Shown here in pieces: positions 45,324-54,724 of a DNA stretch of 64,000 nt. The position numbers and the translations under genes are program-made. This stretch comes from Halobacteriovorax vibrionivorans. GTDB lineage: Bacteria; Bdellovibrionota; Bacteriovoracia; Bacteriovoracales; Bacteriovoracaceae. The stretch's first letter is position 1, and each line of letters begins with the position of its first letter. The stretch is from contig NZ_QDKL01000001.1 in NCBI RefSeq assembly GCF_003346865.1, forward strand, positions 434,001 to 498,000, read 5' to 3'. The notes under the pieces were generated by a model. The model did no database searches. It saw only the letters and a program-made list of their open reading frames with translations, and was not told the DNA's origin.

Positions 45324-45731
45324 CTACTTCTCAGAGTTAATTGTATATTTCAGCATCCCAAGTTTCTTATTAAGTAACTTTACAGATGCATCGTATAAGA
45401 TTTTATTTTCGGCCATTTTGGCCATTTCAGCGTCTCTGTCGACAGTATTTCCATCTTCAGAGACGATTCCATTTGGATCTTCATAAATTTCAGGTTGAAG
45501 ATTATCAAACCCACCATTGCCAACGTCAAAGTGTTTCTCGTCAGAGGTCAACATCTCAAGATTCCCATCAACGTCTAAAGCTCTTTGTAGTGCTTCTTCG
45601 AAGTCTACACGTTTTGCTTTATAACCTGGTGTATCCGCGTTAGCGATATTTGAAGTTAAGATCTCATGTCGGATCTGTCTTAAATTCAAAGAAGATGCTA
45701 ATGCTTTTAATGTTTTGTCCTCAACCCTCAT
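45324..45731 (-). CDS. flgB: flagellar rod protein FlgB
   Basis: 135 residues, standard for the proximal rod. The N-terminus LKALASSLNLRQIRHEILTSNIANADTPGYKAKRVDFE is the family signature. It starts 8 bases after the degenerate activator gene, so it is transcribed with it. AAGGTG precedes the ATG. Confidence 0.95.
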   Translation of the reverse strand: MRVEDKTLKALASSLNLRQIRHEILTSNIANADTPGYKAKRVDFEEALQRALDVDGNLEMLTSDEKHFDVGNGGFDNLQPEIYEDPNGIVSEDGNTVDRDAEMAKMAENKILYDASVKLLNKKLGMLKYTINSEK

Positions 45732-45739
45732 GAATCACC

Positions 45740-46672
45740 TTATCTTAAGTTAACAAAGTATGAGTTACCATCACCGCGGTACTCATTGATTTTATTTCTA
45801 AGAGTTCTAATTGAAACACCTAGAATCTTTGCAGCTTGTGTTCTGTTTTCTGAAGTATGAATAAGTGCCTTCTTGATAAGTAACTTTTCAGCTTCTTTAA
45901 GAGACATTAATCTGATCCCTTCTGAATCGTCTTCAGAGATAACATTAACTGCTTTCTTCTCACCGATTTCTAAATGCTCAGCTGAAACTTCATCACCTTC
46001 AAAGTTTGCAAGAGCATTTTCAAGAACTGCTTTAAGTTCTTTAACATTATGAGTCCAGTAGTGAGAAAGAATCTTATTCATTGCTTCTTCTTGAACTGAA
46101 ACTTCTTGACCATCAAGAGTCGTCTTAATAATGTTTCTTGCGATATACTCAAGATCACCAACTCTTTCTCTTAGTGGAGTTAGAGTGATTGAGTTAGACG
46201 AGATGAATGTATAAAGGCCACGGTAGAAACGTCCTGCTCCTACTAGCTTTGATAAATTCTTAGTTGTTGTAGCAACCATTCTTACGTCAATTTCGTAATC
46301 TTGTAATTCACCTAGAATTTTGTGTAATTTCTTTTGAAATGTATCTTCAAGACCATCTACGTTTACTAGAACTACTGTTCCACCATTAGCATTTTCAAAT
46401 GCACCTTTGATAAAACGTCCAGTTTCTGGATCTCTGTAACCTAAGATTTCATTTTCAACTTGGTTTGACTCATTTGAACAATCAACTGTTACAAATGGCT
46501 TACCTTGTCTTGTCGAGTTTTCGTGAATGAAACCCGCTAGAGTCTTCTTTCCAACACCTGCCTCACCTACAATAAGCACTGGTGCTTTTGTAACAGCAAC
46601 ATTGTTTGCAACTTTTAAAGCTTTAACAATTTTAGGATCCTGTCCAAAAAGTTCTGCTGTAAACGTATTCAT
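45740..46672 (-). CDS. degenerate NtrC-family protein without GAFTGA
   Basis: 310 residues: AAA+ domain of NtrC type plus C-terminal Fis helix-turn-helix (NRTQAAKILGVSIRTLRNKINEY). Walker A is present (GEAGVGKK, 36-43). The sigma-54-contacting GAFTGA loop is replaced by YRDPETGRFIKGA (~79-91), the Walker B acidic pair reads VNV instead of DE (~103-105), and the FRxDLYYRLN arginine-finger segment reads FYRGLYTFIS. There is no receiver domain. It therefore probably binds DNA but cannot remodel sigma-54. AGGAGG precedes ATG 46672. It heads flgB in the operon. Confidence 0.85.
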   Translation of the reverse strand: MNTFTAELFGQDPKIVKALKVANNVAVTKAPVLIVGEAGVGKKTLAGFIHENSTRQGKPFVTVDCSNESNQVENEILGYRDPETGRFIKGAFENANGGTVVLVNVDGLEDTFQKKLHKILGELQDYEIDVRMVATTTKNLSKLVGAGRFYRGLYTFISSNSITLTPLRERVGDLEYIARNIIKTTLDGQEVSVQEEAMNKILSHYWTHNVKELKAVLENALANFEGDEVSAEHLEIGEKKAVNVISEDDSEGIRLMSLKEAEKLLIKKALIHTSENRTQAAKILGVSIRTLRNKINEYRGDGNSYFVNLR

Positions 46673-46711
46673 TTGACCTCCTGTCTGTCATGCCCGATCC
46701 GTGGGCAAAAA

Positions 46712-49390
46712 TTAAAGTGTACGTTTCTTTAAATTAATAAGTGTTAATTCACTTCTAACTAATTCTTTTAAATATTCCTTCGCATCTTTGTCATTTAAGA
46801 TCTCATTTAAAAGCTTCTCACCAAGTGTGAAGTTGTTCTTCTTTAGGCTTTCCTTTCCTAATAAGAACTTTACGCGATTCTTATATAATGACTTATCGAA
46901 CTCAGTAAGAAAGCTTTCTGCTTCTGCTGTTGCCCACTTACTATTCTTATTAAATAAAATTTCAACTCTTTGATAATTAACCTGCTCTCTTAGACCTTTT
47001 GCAACGCTTTCCGGAACATGAAATTCACTAGCATCTTTAAGAAGGGCCTGTGAAACCTTTAGGTACTTATCATACTTCTTGCTTTCATAGATTGATTCGA
47101 GATAGAACTCGATTGAGTCGATTAAGTCTTTTGCATCAATAGTGTTCGCATTTGCACCACTTGCATAAAACTTTTCATATTCTTTTTCTGCCTTTGCATA
47201 CTCACCCTTTTTGTAGTGAGCTAGGGCCTTATAGAAAGTGATTTTTTCAAAGTTTGGATATGATTTTTGAGTACTAGCAATTATACGATCAACAGATGCA
47301 TAATTTTTTAACTTCAAATTTCTTAGGATTTGTAATTCGTTCTTGTATAAGTCCAATTTCTTAACTTCCTTGCGTGGAACCCATAGTGGAAATGTGTGAG
47401 CAGTTTCCTTTTTGCTCGCTAACATTTTCTCATACATTTTTTGAAATCCATCCCAGAGTGTAAGATTTATATACGATTTTGCGATAATAAATTGTATTTC
47501 TGGATCAGCACCTATCTTTTTGAAATATGTATTCTTATAGATCTCCCAAGCACGGATTGCACGAGCAAATTTCCCCTCTGCAAAATTTGATTTAATGATC
47601 CCGTACACAATTTCTGCACCATCTGCTTCAAATACTTTCTTTTCACTAATCTTCATTGCTGCAACTGGAAGAGCTGTCAGAAATGTCAGAGCTTCCTCAT
47701 ACTTACCGTCAACGATGTAGCTACGAAGACGTGTTTGCCATAAGAGCCTCTCTAAGTTAGCGTTAAGCTTCTTATCTGTTCCCTTATCTAGGAATACTCT
47801 CGTTTCATTATCCTGTTCACTTCTCTTGTTCTTTCTAATTGTACGAAGACCAACATAGCGAATACGGGCCTCAAGACTAACATCTTGATTCTGTGCTCGA
47901 TTAATTGCATTCTTGTAAAGCTCAAGGACTTCATTTTTTGGACGGTCCTGAAGGTCTGCAATCAAGGCCATACGTAACCTTGCCTGTGCTGACTCGCTCA
48001 TGAAAGAATATTTAGAGATAAACGTGTCATAAATTCTAAATGCTTTACTATAATTTGCTTGTCTAAAGTATGCTTCAGCAGCGTTATAGTAAATAGAACC
48101 TAAGTACTCTCCCTTAGTAGACTGTTCAAATGATTCAAAAGCCTCAATAGCCTTTTCTTCATCATTTTGTCTTAGGTATGTATAAATCTCATAAGCCTTA
48201 AGCTTTTGTTTAGAGATTATCTTAATTAGAGTTTTGTCATTAATAAGGTTTTTTACTTTATCAACTTGGTTTAAATTGGCCAATGAAGCTAAGATGAACT
48301 CACCCATATATTCAAGTTCTTCATAGTCAAAGTTTTCTTTTGCATCACTAAAGAAGCGCTTAGCGTATTTTAAAGCCTTTACGTAATCTTTTCTTTCACG
48401 ATAGAAAGTAACAAGATACTTATAAAGACCTTTTCTCATTTCATAATTATCAGTACGATCGACAATATTCGTATACATTGAAACAGCTGTATCAACAGGC
48501 TTTAGATCACCTTTTTCTAAAGTTTCACGTAATAGAGCATTTGCCTTCATATAATCATTGTAGGCATTGTAATTATTTGGAAACTTCTTCTCGTAAAGCT
48601 TAATTGATTTATACATCAATCCCCATTTAGCTTTTCTGTACAAGTTCAAAGTAAGTTGCATATGGGCCTGAGAATCACTTTTTTCATAATCAAAGTTCTT
48701 GATTGGAAAGAAGTATTCTGCAGTTTTTCTATCGAGTCTAATTTGATTTTTCAACTTTGGAGCTAAAGGCTCATAATTCCAAATGAAAGAAGCTCCATAT
48801 CTGAAGTCTTTATATTCTTTTTCTTTCTTAGGAGCCTTCTTAACAATTTTCTTTCTTACTTTCTTCTTAGGCTTTTTCTTTACCTGTGTTGAAGCCTTTT
48901 TAACGAACTTAGGTGTCGACATCTTCGCTTCATTAGTATCTCTTTTTACTAGTTTAGGAAGTGTCTTTATGGCAGCTTGTTTATTACTAACTTGGCCATC
49001 TTTCCAAAAGTCTACGTAGTAAGCACGATCACGATTTTTATAAAAAGAGAAAACTTCAACATTCTTCTTTAGAGAGAGAGTAATTGTAAAAACATTATTT
49101 CCAGAAGTTGGCTCTGTGTAAGAAACTCTCTTTATATACTTAGATGAAGAAAAGTTCTTAAGCCCTTCTCTTACTTGCGTATAGACATCTCCATCAAGAG
49201 TTGAAAACGATACTTCAGTACTAGACTTAGTTACATTTACAAGCTTCTTATCTAGAAAGAACTTAACTCTTAGAAAATCATTATGAATTTCAGGTGTAAC
49301 AACATTTGCGGAAGCTGTACTAAGGATAGCAACACTAAAAAAGAGTGCTATAAAAGATAAGAAATTTTTGAAATTAAAATCTTTCTTCAT
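46712..49390 (-). CDS. large exported TPR protein in flagellar operon
   Basis: 892 residues. After a signal peptide (~15-32) comes an AMIN-like beta-rich N-terminal domain (~30-135), a Lys-rich linker (~150-190) and about fifteen degenerate TPR-like helical repeats to the C-terminus. Such periplasmic repeat proteins act as scaffolds; PflA, a periplasmic TPR protein of the Campylobacter motor, is a functional analogy only. ATG 49390 is preferred (AGGAAG upstream) over an in-frame TTG/ATG start at 49429. It is the first gene of the flagellar operon. No homologue by name recognised. Confidence 0.75.
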   Translation of the reverse strand: MKKDFNFKNFLSFIALFFSVAILSTASANVVTPEIHNDFLRVKFFLDKKLVNVTKSSTEVSFSTLDGDVYTQVREGLKNFSSSKYIKRVSYTEPTSGNNVFTITLSLKKNVEVFSFYKNRDRAYYVDFWKDGQVSNKQAAIKTLPKLVKRDTNEAKMSTPKFVKKASTQVKKKPKKKVRKKIVKKAPKKEKEYKDFRYGASFIWNYEPLAPKLKNQIRLDRKTAEYFFPIKNFDYEKSDSQAHMQLTLNLYRKAKWGLMYKSIKLYEKKFPNNYNAYNDYMKANALLRETLEKGDLKPVDTAVSMYTNIVDRTDNYEMRKGLYKYLVTFYRERKDYVKALKYAKRFFSDAKENFDYEELEYMGEFILASLANLNQVDKVKNLINDKTLIKIISKQKLKAYEIYTYLRQNDEEKAIEAFESFEQSTKGEYLGSIYYNAAEAYFRQANYSKAFRIYDTFISKYSFMSESAQARLRMALIADLQDRPKNEVLELYKNAINRAQNQDVSLEARIRYVGLRTIRKNKRSEQDNETRVFLDKGTDKKLNANLERLLWQTRLRSYIVDGKYEEALTFLTALPVAAMKISEKKVFEADGAEIVYGIIKSNFAEGKFARAIRAWEIYKNTYFKKIGADPEIQFIIAKSYINLTLWDGFQKMYEKMLASKKETAHTFPLWVPRKEVKKLDLYKNELQILRNLKLKNYASVDRIIASTQKSYPNFEKITFYKALAHYKKGEYAKAEKEYEKFYASGANANTIDAKDLIDSIEFYLESIYESKKYDKYLKVSQALLKDASEFHVPESVAKGLREQVNYQRVEILFNKNSKWATAEAESFLTEFDKSLYKNRVKFLLGKESLKKNNFTLGEKLLNEILNDKDAKEYLKELVRSELTLINLKKRTL

Positions 49391-49564
49391 GATGGTAGAA
49401 ACTTCCTGTTTCAAATTTAATAACGTCAATTATTTGGCAATTTCTTCTTCCTGAAGCATGCCCTAACCTATTTTACTATATTTTGAGTTATTTCAAAGGA
49501 AAATTTTTCTCATGGGACAATTTTTCCGTGTCAAAGTAATGTCATGACAGATAATCAGTGATTT

Positions 49565-49590
49565 AAAAAGCCGACTATGAAAGTCGGCTA
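49565..49590 (-). terminator. terminator after the sigma-54 response regulator
   Basis: On the minus strand AGCCGACT-TTCAT-AGTCGGCT (8-bp stem) followed by TTTTTAAA, 38 bases past the regulator stop. It separates the regulator from the flagellar operon that follows. Confidence 0.88.
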
Positions 49591-49627
49591 AAGTATTGGT
49601 GTCAATTTGGCATTGAAACAATGTGAT

Positions 49628-51169
49628 TTATTGTTGAATTGAAAAATCTAAATTTCGCTTCTTCATTTTTTCGATTAATGTCGTTCGATTCATCTGAAGA
49701 AGTTTAGATGCTTGATTCTTATTCCCATTAGTCTTTGTAAGGGCCTGACGAATTAAGGACTCTTCTACTTCACTCATGAAGTCTTTAAGATTAAGTCCAT
49801 TATCAGGAAGATTAACAAGATCTTCTGTATCTATTGCACTACGGTTTGTTAATGCAAGGATCTTAGGAGGTAAGTCTTGTGGACGTATTTTATTTCCACC
49901 TCTTAAGATTACTAAACGCTCAATAAGGTTTTCTAGCTCTCTTACGTTTCCTGGCCATTCATAAGACATAAGAATTTCAAATGTCTCATCATCGAGCTCA
50001 ATATCATTTCTCCCATCTGCACTTACAAAGCGAGATAAGAAATAAGAAATTAATAATGGGATATCTTCTCTTCTATCTTTAAGAGCTGGAATCTTTATAG
50101 GAATTACATTTAAACGGTAATAAAGGTCTTCTCTGAAGTTACCTTGCTGTACAGAATCTTCAAGGTCTCTGTGTGTCGCTGTAATAATACGAACGTCCAC
50201 AGGAGTCGTTACAGTAGATCCAACACGTTCAATTTCTCTTTGTTGTAAAACTCTTAATAATTTAACTTGTAAAAGGAGTGGCATATCCCCAATTTCATCT
50301 AAGAAAATTGAGCCTTCATTGGCCGCTTCAAAACGTCCCATTCGACTTGAAACTGCACCTGTAAATGCTCCCTTTTCGTGGCCAAATAGCTCACTTTCAA
50401 GAAGCTCACCAGGAATGGCCCCACAATTAACGTTAACAATCTTCTTAGACTGGCGTTTAGAGCATTGGTGAATGGCCCGTGCAACAAGCTCCTTCCCAGT
50501 ACCAGAAGGACCACCAATTAAGACAGTAGAGTTTGAGGCTGCAACCTTCTTAATACGCTCAAAGATCTTTTGCATAGGTTTAGAGCGTCCAATCATACCG
50601 CAGAAAACATCTTCTTCAGTTGGCATCTCTAACTTATAGCGTTTACCTAGCGATCGTTTTTCATTCTTTTGCTGAATATTATTACTAACCTCAAGGCTTT
50701 CACGATATTCAAGCTTATTCATCAGTGCCTTCACAACAAGATCCTTAAGATCTTCTAGTTCAAATGGCTTTGTTAAATAATGAAATACACCCTTCTTAGT
50801 TGCAGCAATGGCCGTTTCAATAGAAGCGAAGCCTGTCATTGCAATTGATGCAAATGTCAGTCCTCTCTCCTTGAGAAGGTCTATCAGATATAAACCATCT
50901 GAAGAACTATCTTCAAAACTTATATCCGTAATCAAGCAGAAACGATTTACAGAGTTTGCTGTAATATGCTCTATTGCTGAATTTGGAGAGCTGAAGCTAA
51001 AGACTTCAAGATTGATTTTTTTACTAAGATATTTTGTAATCATCGCAGAGAGAGTTTGATCATCCTCTACGACAATAATGACCGGTTTTAGTGATTGGTC
51101 GATTTTTACTTCATTTGCTGACTCTTCGTTCGTGAATGTATCAGTCAAAAAATTAAAATCATTTTTCAT
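49628..51169 (-). CDS. NtrC-family sigma-54 response regulator
   Basis: 513 residues. Receiver domain ~28-145 with acidic pocket E35-D36-D37 and phospho-acceptor D82, then an AAA+ domain with Walker A GPSGTGKE, intact GAFTGA, Walker B FLDEIG and DLYYRLN, then a Fis-type helix-turn-helix (NKNQASKLLQMNRTTLIEKMKK). This is a complete activator of FlrC/FlgR type, probably for flagellar genes given its place. ATG 51169 with GAGAGG 9 bases upstream is chosen over TTG 51229. No cognate histidine kinase is adjacent. Confidence 0.92.
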   Translation of the reverse strand: MKNDFNFLTDTFTNEESANEVKIDQSLKPVIIVVEDDQTLSAMITKYLSKKINLEVFSFSSPNSAIEHITANSVNRFCLITDISFEDSSSDGLYLIDLLKERGLTFASIAMTGFASIETAIAATKKGVFHYLTKPFELEDLKDLVVKALMNKLEYRESLEVSNNIQQKNEKRSLGKRYKLEMPTEEDVFCGMIGRSKPMQKIFERIKKVAASNSTVLIGGPSGTGKELVARAIHQCSKRQSKKIVNVNCGAIPGELLESELFGHEKGAFTGAVSSRMGRFEAANEGSIFLDEIGDMPLLLQVKLLRVLQQREIERVGSTVTTPVDVRIITATHRDLEDSVQQGNFREDLYYRLNVIPIKIPALKDRREDIPLLISYFLSRFVSADGRNDIELDDETFEILMSYEWPGNVRELENLIERLVILRGGNKIRPQDLPPKILALTNRSAIDTEDLVNLPDNGLNLKDFMSEVEESLIRQALTKTNGNKNQASKLLQMNRTTLIEKMKKRNLDFSIQQ

Positions 51170-51321
51170 GTGTTGTTGCCTCTCATCTTGAGCGGTTAAA
51201 AATTGTCCCAACAAAATGGTATCGAACAATCTGTAGACGTGTCAATTTTTTAACACCACAACATTTCTGCCACACAACGGTTAAGTGCCTAATTTTATTG
51301 ATTTTTGTATCTAAAAGTTTC

Positions 51322-51552
51322 TTACAGTCCGTGAATAAGTTCTAAAAAGTAGTGAACTATTTTATCAGGACCTCCTGCCATCACCCAAAGAAAGAGAAAG
51401 AATGTTGAGATAGCTGAGAGCATAGCAAAGAATAGCGGCGGAATGGTATAGCCTCTTAGCCAGTAGTAATAGGCAAAACGGCCACCTATGATCATAATAG
51501 GTATCGACCAAAATGGTGTGTATCGTAATGTGAACATGAAGAATTCATTCAT
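51322..51552 (-). CDS. small membrane protein
   Basis: 76 residues with two strongly hydrophobic helices (~13-30 and ~38-60) and short polar ends. No family recognised. It lies on the minus strand, 28 bases past the terminator of the metK unit. Confidence 0.55.
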   Translation of the reverse strand: MNEFFMFTLRYTPFWSIPIMIIGGRFAYYYWLRGYTIPPLFFAMLSAISTFFLFLWVMAGGPDKIVHYFLELIHGL

Positions 51553-51579
51553 AGGATAAGTATAATCGCATTTGAAAAA

Positions 51580-51604
51580 AAAGAAAGGCTCCTTTCGGAG
51601 CCTT
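51580..51604 (-). terminator. terminator of the metK transcript
   Basis: On the minus strand AAGGCTCC-GAAA-GGAGCCTT (8-bp stem, GNRA tetraloop) followed by TCTTTTTTTT. It sits 6 bases past the stop of the metK remnant, not right after the intact gene. Confidence 0.92.
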
Positions 51605-51609
51605 CTATA

Positions 51610-51758
51610 CTATAAGCAAAGTGCTTTAAATTTTTCGACATAAGATAATTCTTCCCAAGGGACATCCTGCGGCAAAAGTGCCCCAAAGGGCAGTTTTGAA
51701 GCTGAGATGGATGTGACTCGAGAAAGCTAGCCTAGCGAAGCGATGGCGCGGCTTTCGG
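51610..51758 (-). pseudogene. 3' tail of a second, diverged metK
   Basis: Read on the minus strand, 51610-51660 encodes [16 protein letters not shown] and a stop, identical to the C-terminus of the intact MetK except Leu-to-Phe, yet only ~38 of the 48 sense bases match, so it is not a fresh tandem copy. The segment between this tail and the intact gene (51661-51758) is GC-richer than its surroundings and carries TGCCC/GGGCA and GAAAGC/GCTTTC hairpin arms. It looks like the end of an older metK left in place when another allele was inserted. Confidence 0.7.
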
Positions 51759-52925
51759 TTAAAGGCAAAGAGCTTTTAACTTCTCCACATAGCTTAATTC
51801 TTCCCAAGGAAAGAAACCATCTTTACTTCTACCAAAGTGCCCGTAAGCAGCAGTTGGAGAATAGATTGGTCTTAGAAGATCAAGTCTTTCGATAATCGCC
51901 GCTGGCTTCATATCAAAAATTTGATTAACAGCATTGTTGATCTTAGCAACATCAACTTTTTCTGTACCAAAAGTATCTACTAGAAGTGACATTGGCTCAG
52001 CTACACCAATTGCATATGCAACTTGAACTAGAGCTCTCTCAGCAAGACCTGCGGCAACGATATGCTTTGCGATTTGTCTTGTTGCGTATGCCGCTGAACG
52101 GTCAACTTTTGTTGGATCTTTACCAGAGAATGCTCCACCACCGTGTGCACCGTGACCACCGTATGTATCAACGATAATCTTTCTACCTGTTAGACCACAG
52201 TCACCCATTGGCCCACCAATAACAAATTTACCAGTTGGGTTGATGAAGTATTTTGTGTTGTTATCAACAAGTGATGCTGGAACAACTTTATTAACAACTT
52301 CTTCTCTAACTGCTTCTTGAACTTGTGCAAGAGTCATTTTGTCAGAGTGTTGAGTTGAAACAACAATTGCATCAATACGAGAAAGTTTTCCATCTTCATA
52401 CTGAGCAGAAACTTGTGTCTTACCGTCAGCTCTTAGTTCACCAAGAGTACCATCTTTTCTAACTTCAGAAAGTCTCTGAGCAAGTTTGTGAGATAGATCA
52501 ATAGTCATTGGCATGTAGTTATCTGTTTCATCACATGCGTAACCAAACATTAGACCTTGGTCACCTGCACCAAGCTCAGTATAAGTTCCTTCACCTTCGT
52601 TTACACCTTGAGCGATATCTGGTGACTGCTTATCAAGAGCAACCATTACACCACAAGTGTTAGCGTCAAAACCTTTATCTGAGTGATCATAACCAATCTC
52701 TCTAATTTTATTTCTTACTGTTTCTTGAAAGTCTACGTTTGCTTTAGAAGTAATTTCTCCAGCAAGTACGACTAGTCCAGTTGTTACCATAGTCTCACAT
52801 GCAACACGTGATTTTGGATCTTGTTCTAACATTGCGTCTAGAACAGCATCACTAACTTGGTCAGCAATTTTGTCAGGGTGCCCTTCTGTTACTGATTCAG
52901 AAGTAAATGTGAAATCTTTTAGCAC
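51759..52925 (-). CDS. metK: S-adenosylmethionine synthetase MetK
   Basis: 388 residues, standard length. MetK makes SAM from methionine and ATP. Hallmarks: [24 protein letters not shown] at the start, [12 protein letters not shown] (ATP loop), and [22 protein letters not shown] 52925 is used, with GGAG 8 bases upstream. No SAM riboswitch was recognised in the ~120-base leader. The transcript reads through the metK remnant to the terminator at 51580. Confidence 0.97.
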   Translation of the reverse strand: MLKDFTFTSESVTEGHPDKIADQVSDAVLDAMLEQDPKSRVACETMVTTGLVVLAGEITSKANVDFQETVRNKIREIGYDHSDKGFDANTCGVMVALDKQSPDIAQGVNEGEGTYTELGAGDQGLMFGYACDETDNYMPMTIDLSHKLAQRLSEVRKDGTLGELRADGKTQVSAQYEDGKLSRIDAIVVSTQHSDKMTLAQVQEAVREEVVNKVVPASLVDNNTKYFINPTGKFVIGGPMGDCGLTGRKIIVDTYGGHGAHGGGAFSGKDPTKVDRSAAYATRQIAKHIVAAGLAERALVQVAYAIGVAEPMSLLVDTFGTEKVDVAKINNAVNQIFDMKPAAIIERLDLLRPIYSPTAAYGHFGRSKDGFFPWEELSYVEKLKALCL

Positions 52926-53044
52926 TGCCTCTTCTCCTAGCTATAAATAATTAATACACTAATAATTAATTGAATATACTGCTAGAGAGCCGTTTTAACA
53001 AGCTTTTTGACAACTATTTTCAAGTAGTTAGACTCAATAAAAAA

Positions 53045-54724
53045 CTAGTAGTCGCTCTTTTTGACGAAGTATTTGAAATAATGTGGATTTCGATACTTAT
53101 AAAACTTATCTTGTTTCACTGAATGTACATAAACTTTATTTTTATACTTATACACATCATAGCTATCACCTTCGACATCTTTAAATTCATAAAGAAAATC
53201 GAGGTTTTTACGCTTTAATAAAGTATTTAAACGTTTTGTGTCGTGAATTAAAGGTCCTGTTCTCTCAGGCATACTTTCATACTCATCCCAAAGGCTCGAC
53301 ATATCAATACGACCAAGCATTGATGCACGAGAAAAATAACGAGTTGCTTTAAAGTCTTCGTCTGGCCTTCTTAATTCTTCTAAAACCATCTTTAAGTTTT
53401 TGGCCCTTAACTTTCTAGCGGAACGTGATTGATCCGGACAAAAGATTCCTTTTGAAGCTGGAATAAAGAAGTAAGTAAACGAGAACTGTCCTCGTTTAAA
53501 AAGAACATTCAACCAAGGATATTGTTTTGTTTTAGAAACTCCATTTTCTATAAGTGCATCAAAAAATGGTTCATTAGGTTCAATCGTATTATATTCTGGG
53601 TTATCCACTCGATTGATAACGACTTTGGCAACGTCACGTCTTTCACTTCCGTAACTATCATCAAGGCGGCCGACTTCATGAATTAGAATTGTTTCAAGTG
53701 CATATAGCTTTCGATAAATTTCTTTTTGCTTTTTCCAAAACTTGTAAACAAGAGCTGACTTGTCATAAACATAGTGACTAAGGGCATATCGGGCCTTGCT
53801 CTTATCTTCAAAAATCTTCTTTAAAATATCACTCTTGGTTTTACTCTTCTTAAGAAGATCAACGTAATAATTTTCACGCTCAATAATCTTCTTCTCCCAA
53901 TACTTTATCCGCTTGTATGTTTTCTTATGACCACGACGTAAGACACGATCAAGTCGATCGATAAGATCTGAAATATCATAACGTAAGTCTTCAGTAAGAA
54001 ACGGCTCATCAAAGCCAATAATACGTAAATAAACACTATCAATTAATGAACGAAGAGAAAGGTCAGAGCGTCCTCTTTTGGAATCAACACTTCCATCTTC
54101 TACAATCTTTCTTAATAAGTAAGTTGAATTAGATTTAGCTTTTCCTTCAGGTGTTTCAATATCTTTATATTTATCGTATTCAGATCTCAAGTGAAGATGA
54201 TCCACTGGGAACTTAAATGACTGAAAGAAGTATAGACTTCCAAGATACCTTTCAAAGTCTTTTAGAAACTTCTTTATCTCTACTTTTGACTTGATCGCTA
54301 ATGTAGACTTTTCATCTAAAGTCTTTGCATAGCGATAGTGATAGTTGTGTTGCATCGCTTTTTCAAATTGAGATTTAATTTCTCTATTTCTTGCCAAGAC
54401 TTTTCTAAATGAGCGCATTTTAGATAATCTTTTTTTGATATTAGCAATCCACTCTCTTTTTTTCTTCATTAGAGGCAGGTGCTCACTAATGGCATCATCA
54501 TCTAATTGGCCATCTAACTTGAAAGGAATAAAGATTCCATCACCCAGAAAGTCTTTATAGAGTTTTTTCGATTTGTTATAGACTTGCATATTACAAGTTG
54601 CTTTGTATTGTGCTCTATGAAGACTAAGATAATTTTTAATTACCTCTGAATCACTTGGTCCCTTAGCAAAGATCGTGCTGACTAAGAATAGGATGGAAAT
54701 GGAATACTTATAAAGTTTTAACAA
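53045..54724 (-). CDS. exported SleB-like putative cell-wall hydrolase
   Basis: 559 residues with a signal peptide (LKLYKYSISILFLVSTIFA). A long Lys/Arg-rich, charged helical region (~90-340) precedes a C-terminal domain resembling SleB/hydrolase_2: TILIHEVGR...RRDVAKVVINRV (~350-382; the usual form is YGEARGE...VAxVxLNRV), keeping the Glu at the catalytic position. SleB enzymes cut peptidoglycan. TTG 54724, with GGAG 8 bases upstream, is preferred to ATG 54745 because it gives a proper signal peptide. The start lies inside the 3' end of mpl (17-base overlap). Confidence 0.6.
   Translation of the reverse strand: MLKLYKYSISILFLVSTIFAKGPSDSEVIKNYLSLHRAQYKATCNMQVYNKSKKLYKDFLGDGIFIPFKLDGQLDDDAISEHLPLMKKKREWIANIKKRLSKMRSFRKVLARNREIKSQFEKAMQHNYHYRYAKTLDEKSTLAIKSKVEIKKFLKDFERYLGSLYFFQSFKFPVDHLHLRSEYDKYKDIETPEGKAKSNSTYLLRKIVEDGSVDSKRGRSDLSLRSLIDSVYLRIIGFDEPFLTEDLRYDISDLIDRLDRVLRRGHKKTYKRIKYWEKKIIERENYYVDLLKKSKTKSDILKKIFEDKSKARYALSHYVYDKSALVYKFWKKQKEIYRKLYALETILIHEVGRLDDSYGSERRDVAKVVINRVDNPEYNTIEPNEPFFDALIENGVSKTKQYPWLNVLFKRGQFSFTYFFIPASKGIFCPDQSRSARKLRAKNLKMVLEELRRPDEDFKATRYFSRASMLGRIDMSSLWDEYESMPERTGPLIHDTKRLNTLLKRKNLDFLYEFKDVEGDSYDVYKYKNKVYVHSVKQDKFYKYRNPHYFKYFVKKSDY

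Noticed and set aside
46691..46707. TGCCC-N7-GGGCA hairpin before the degenerate activator gene
   Set aside because: Only a 5-bp stem and no T-run on the transcribed strand, so not called a terminator.
49391..49560. Search for a sigma-54 or sigma-28 promoter in front of the flagellar operon
   Set aside because: TGACACG and TGGCAA-like strings occur but none has the GG-N10-GC spacing, and no GCCGATAA box was found.
52926..53044. SAM riboswitch upstream of metK
   Set aside because: The leader is short and AT-rich with no recognisable SAM-I/II core or terminator.
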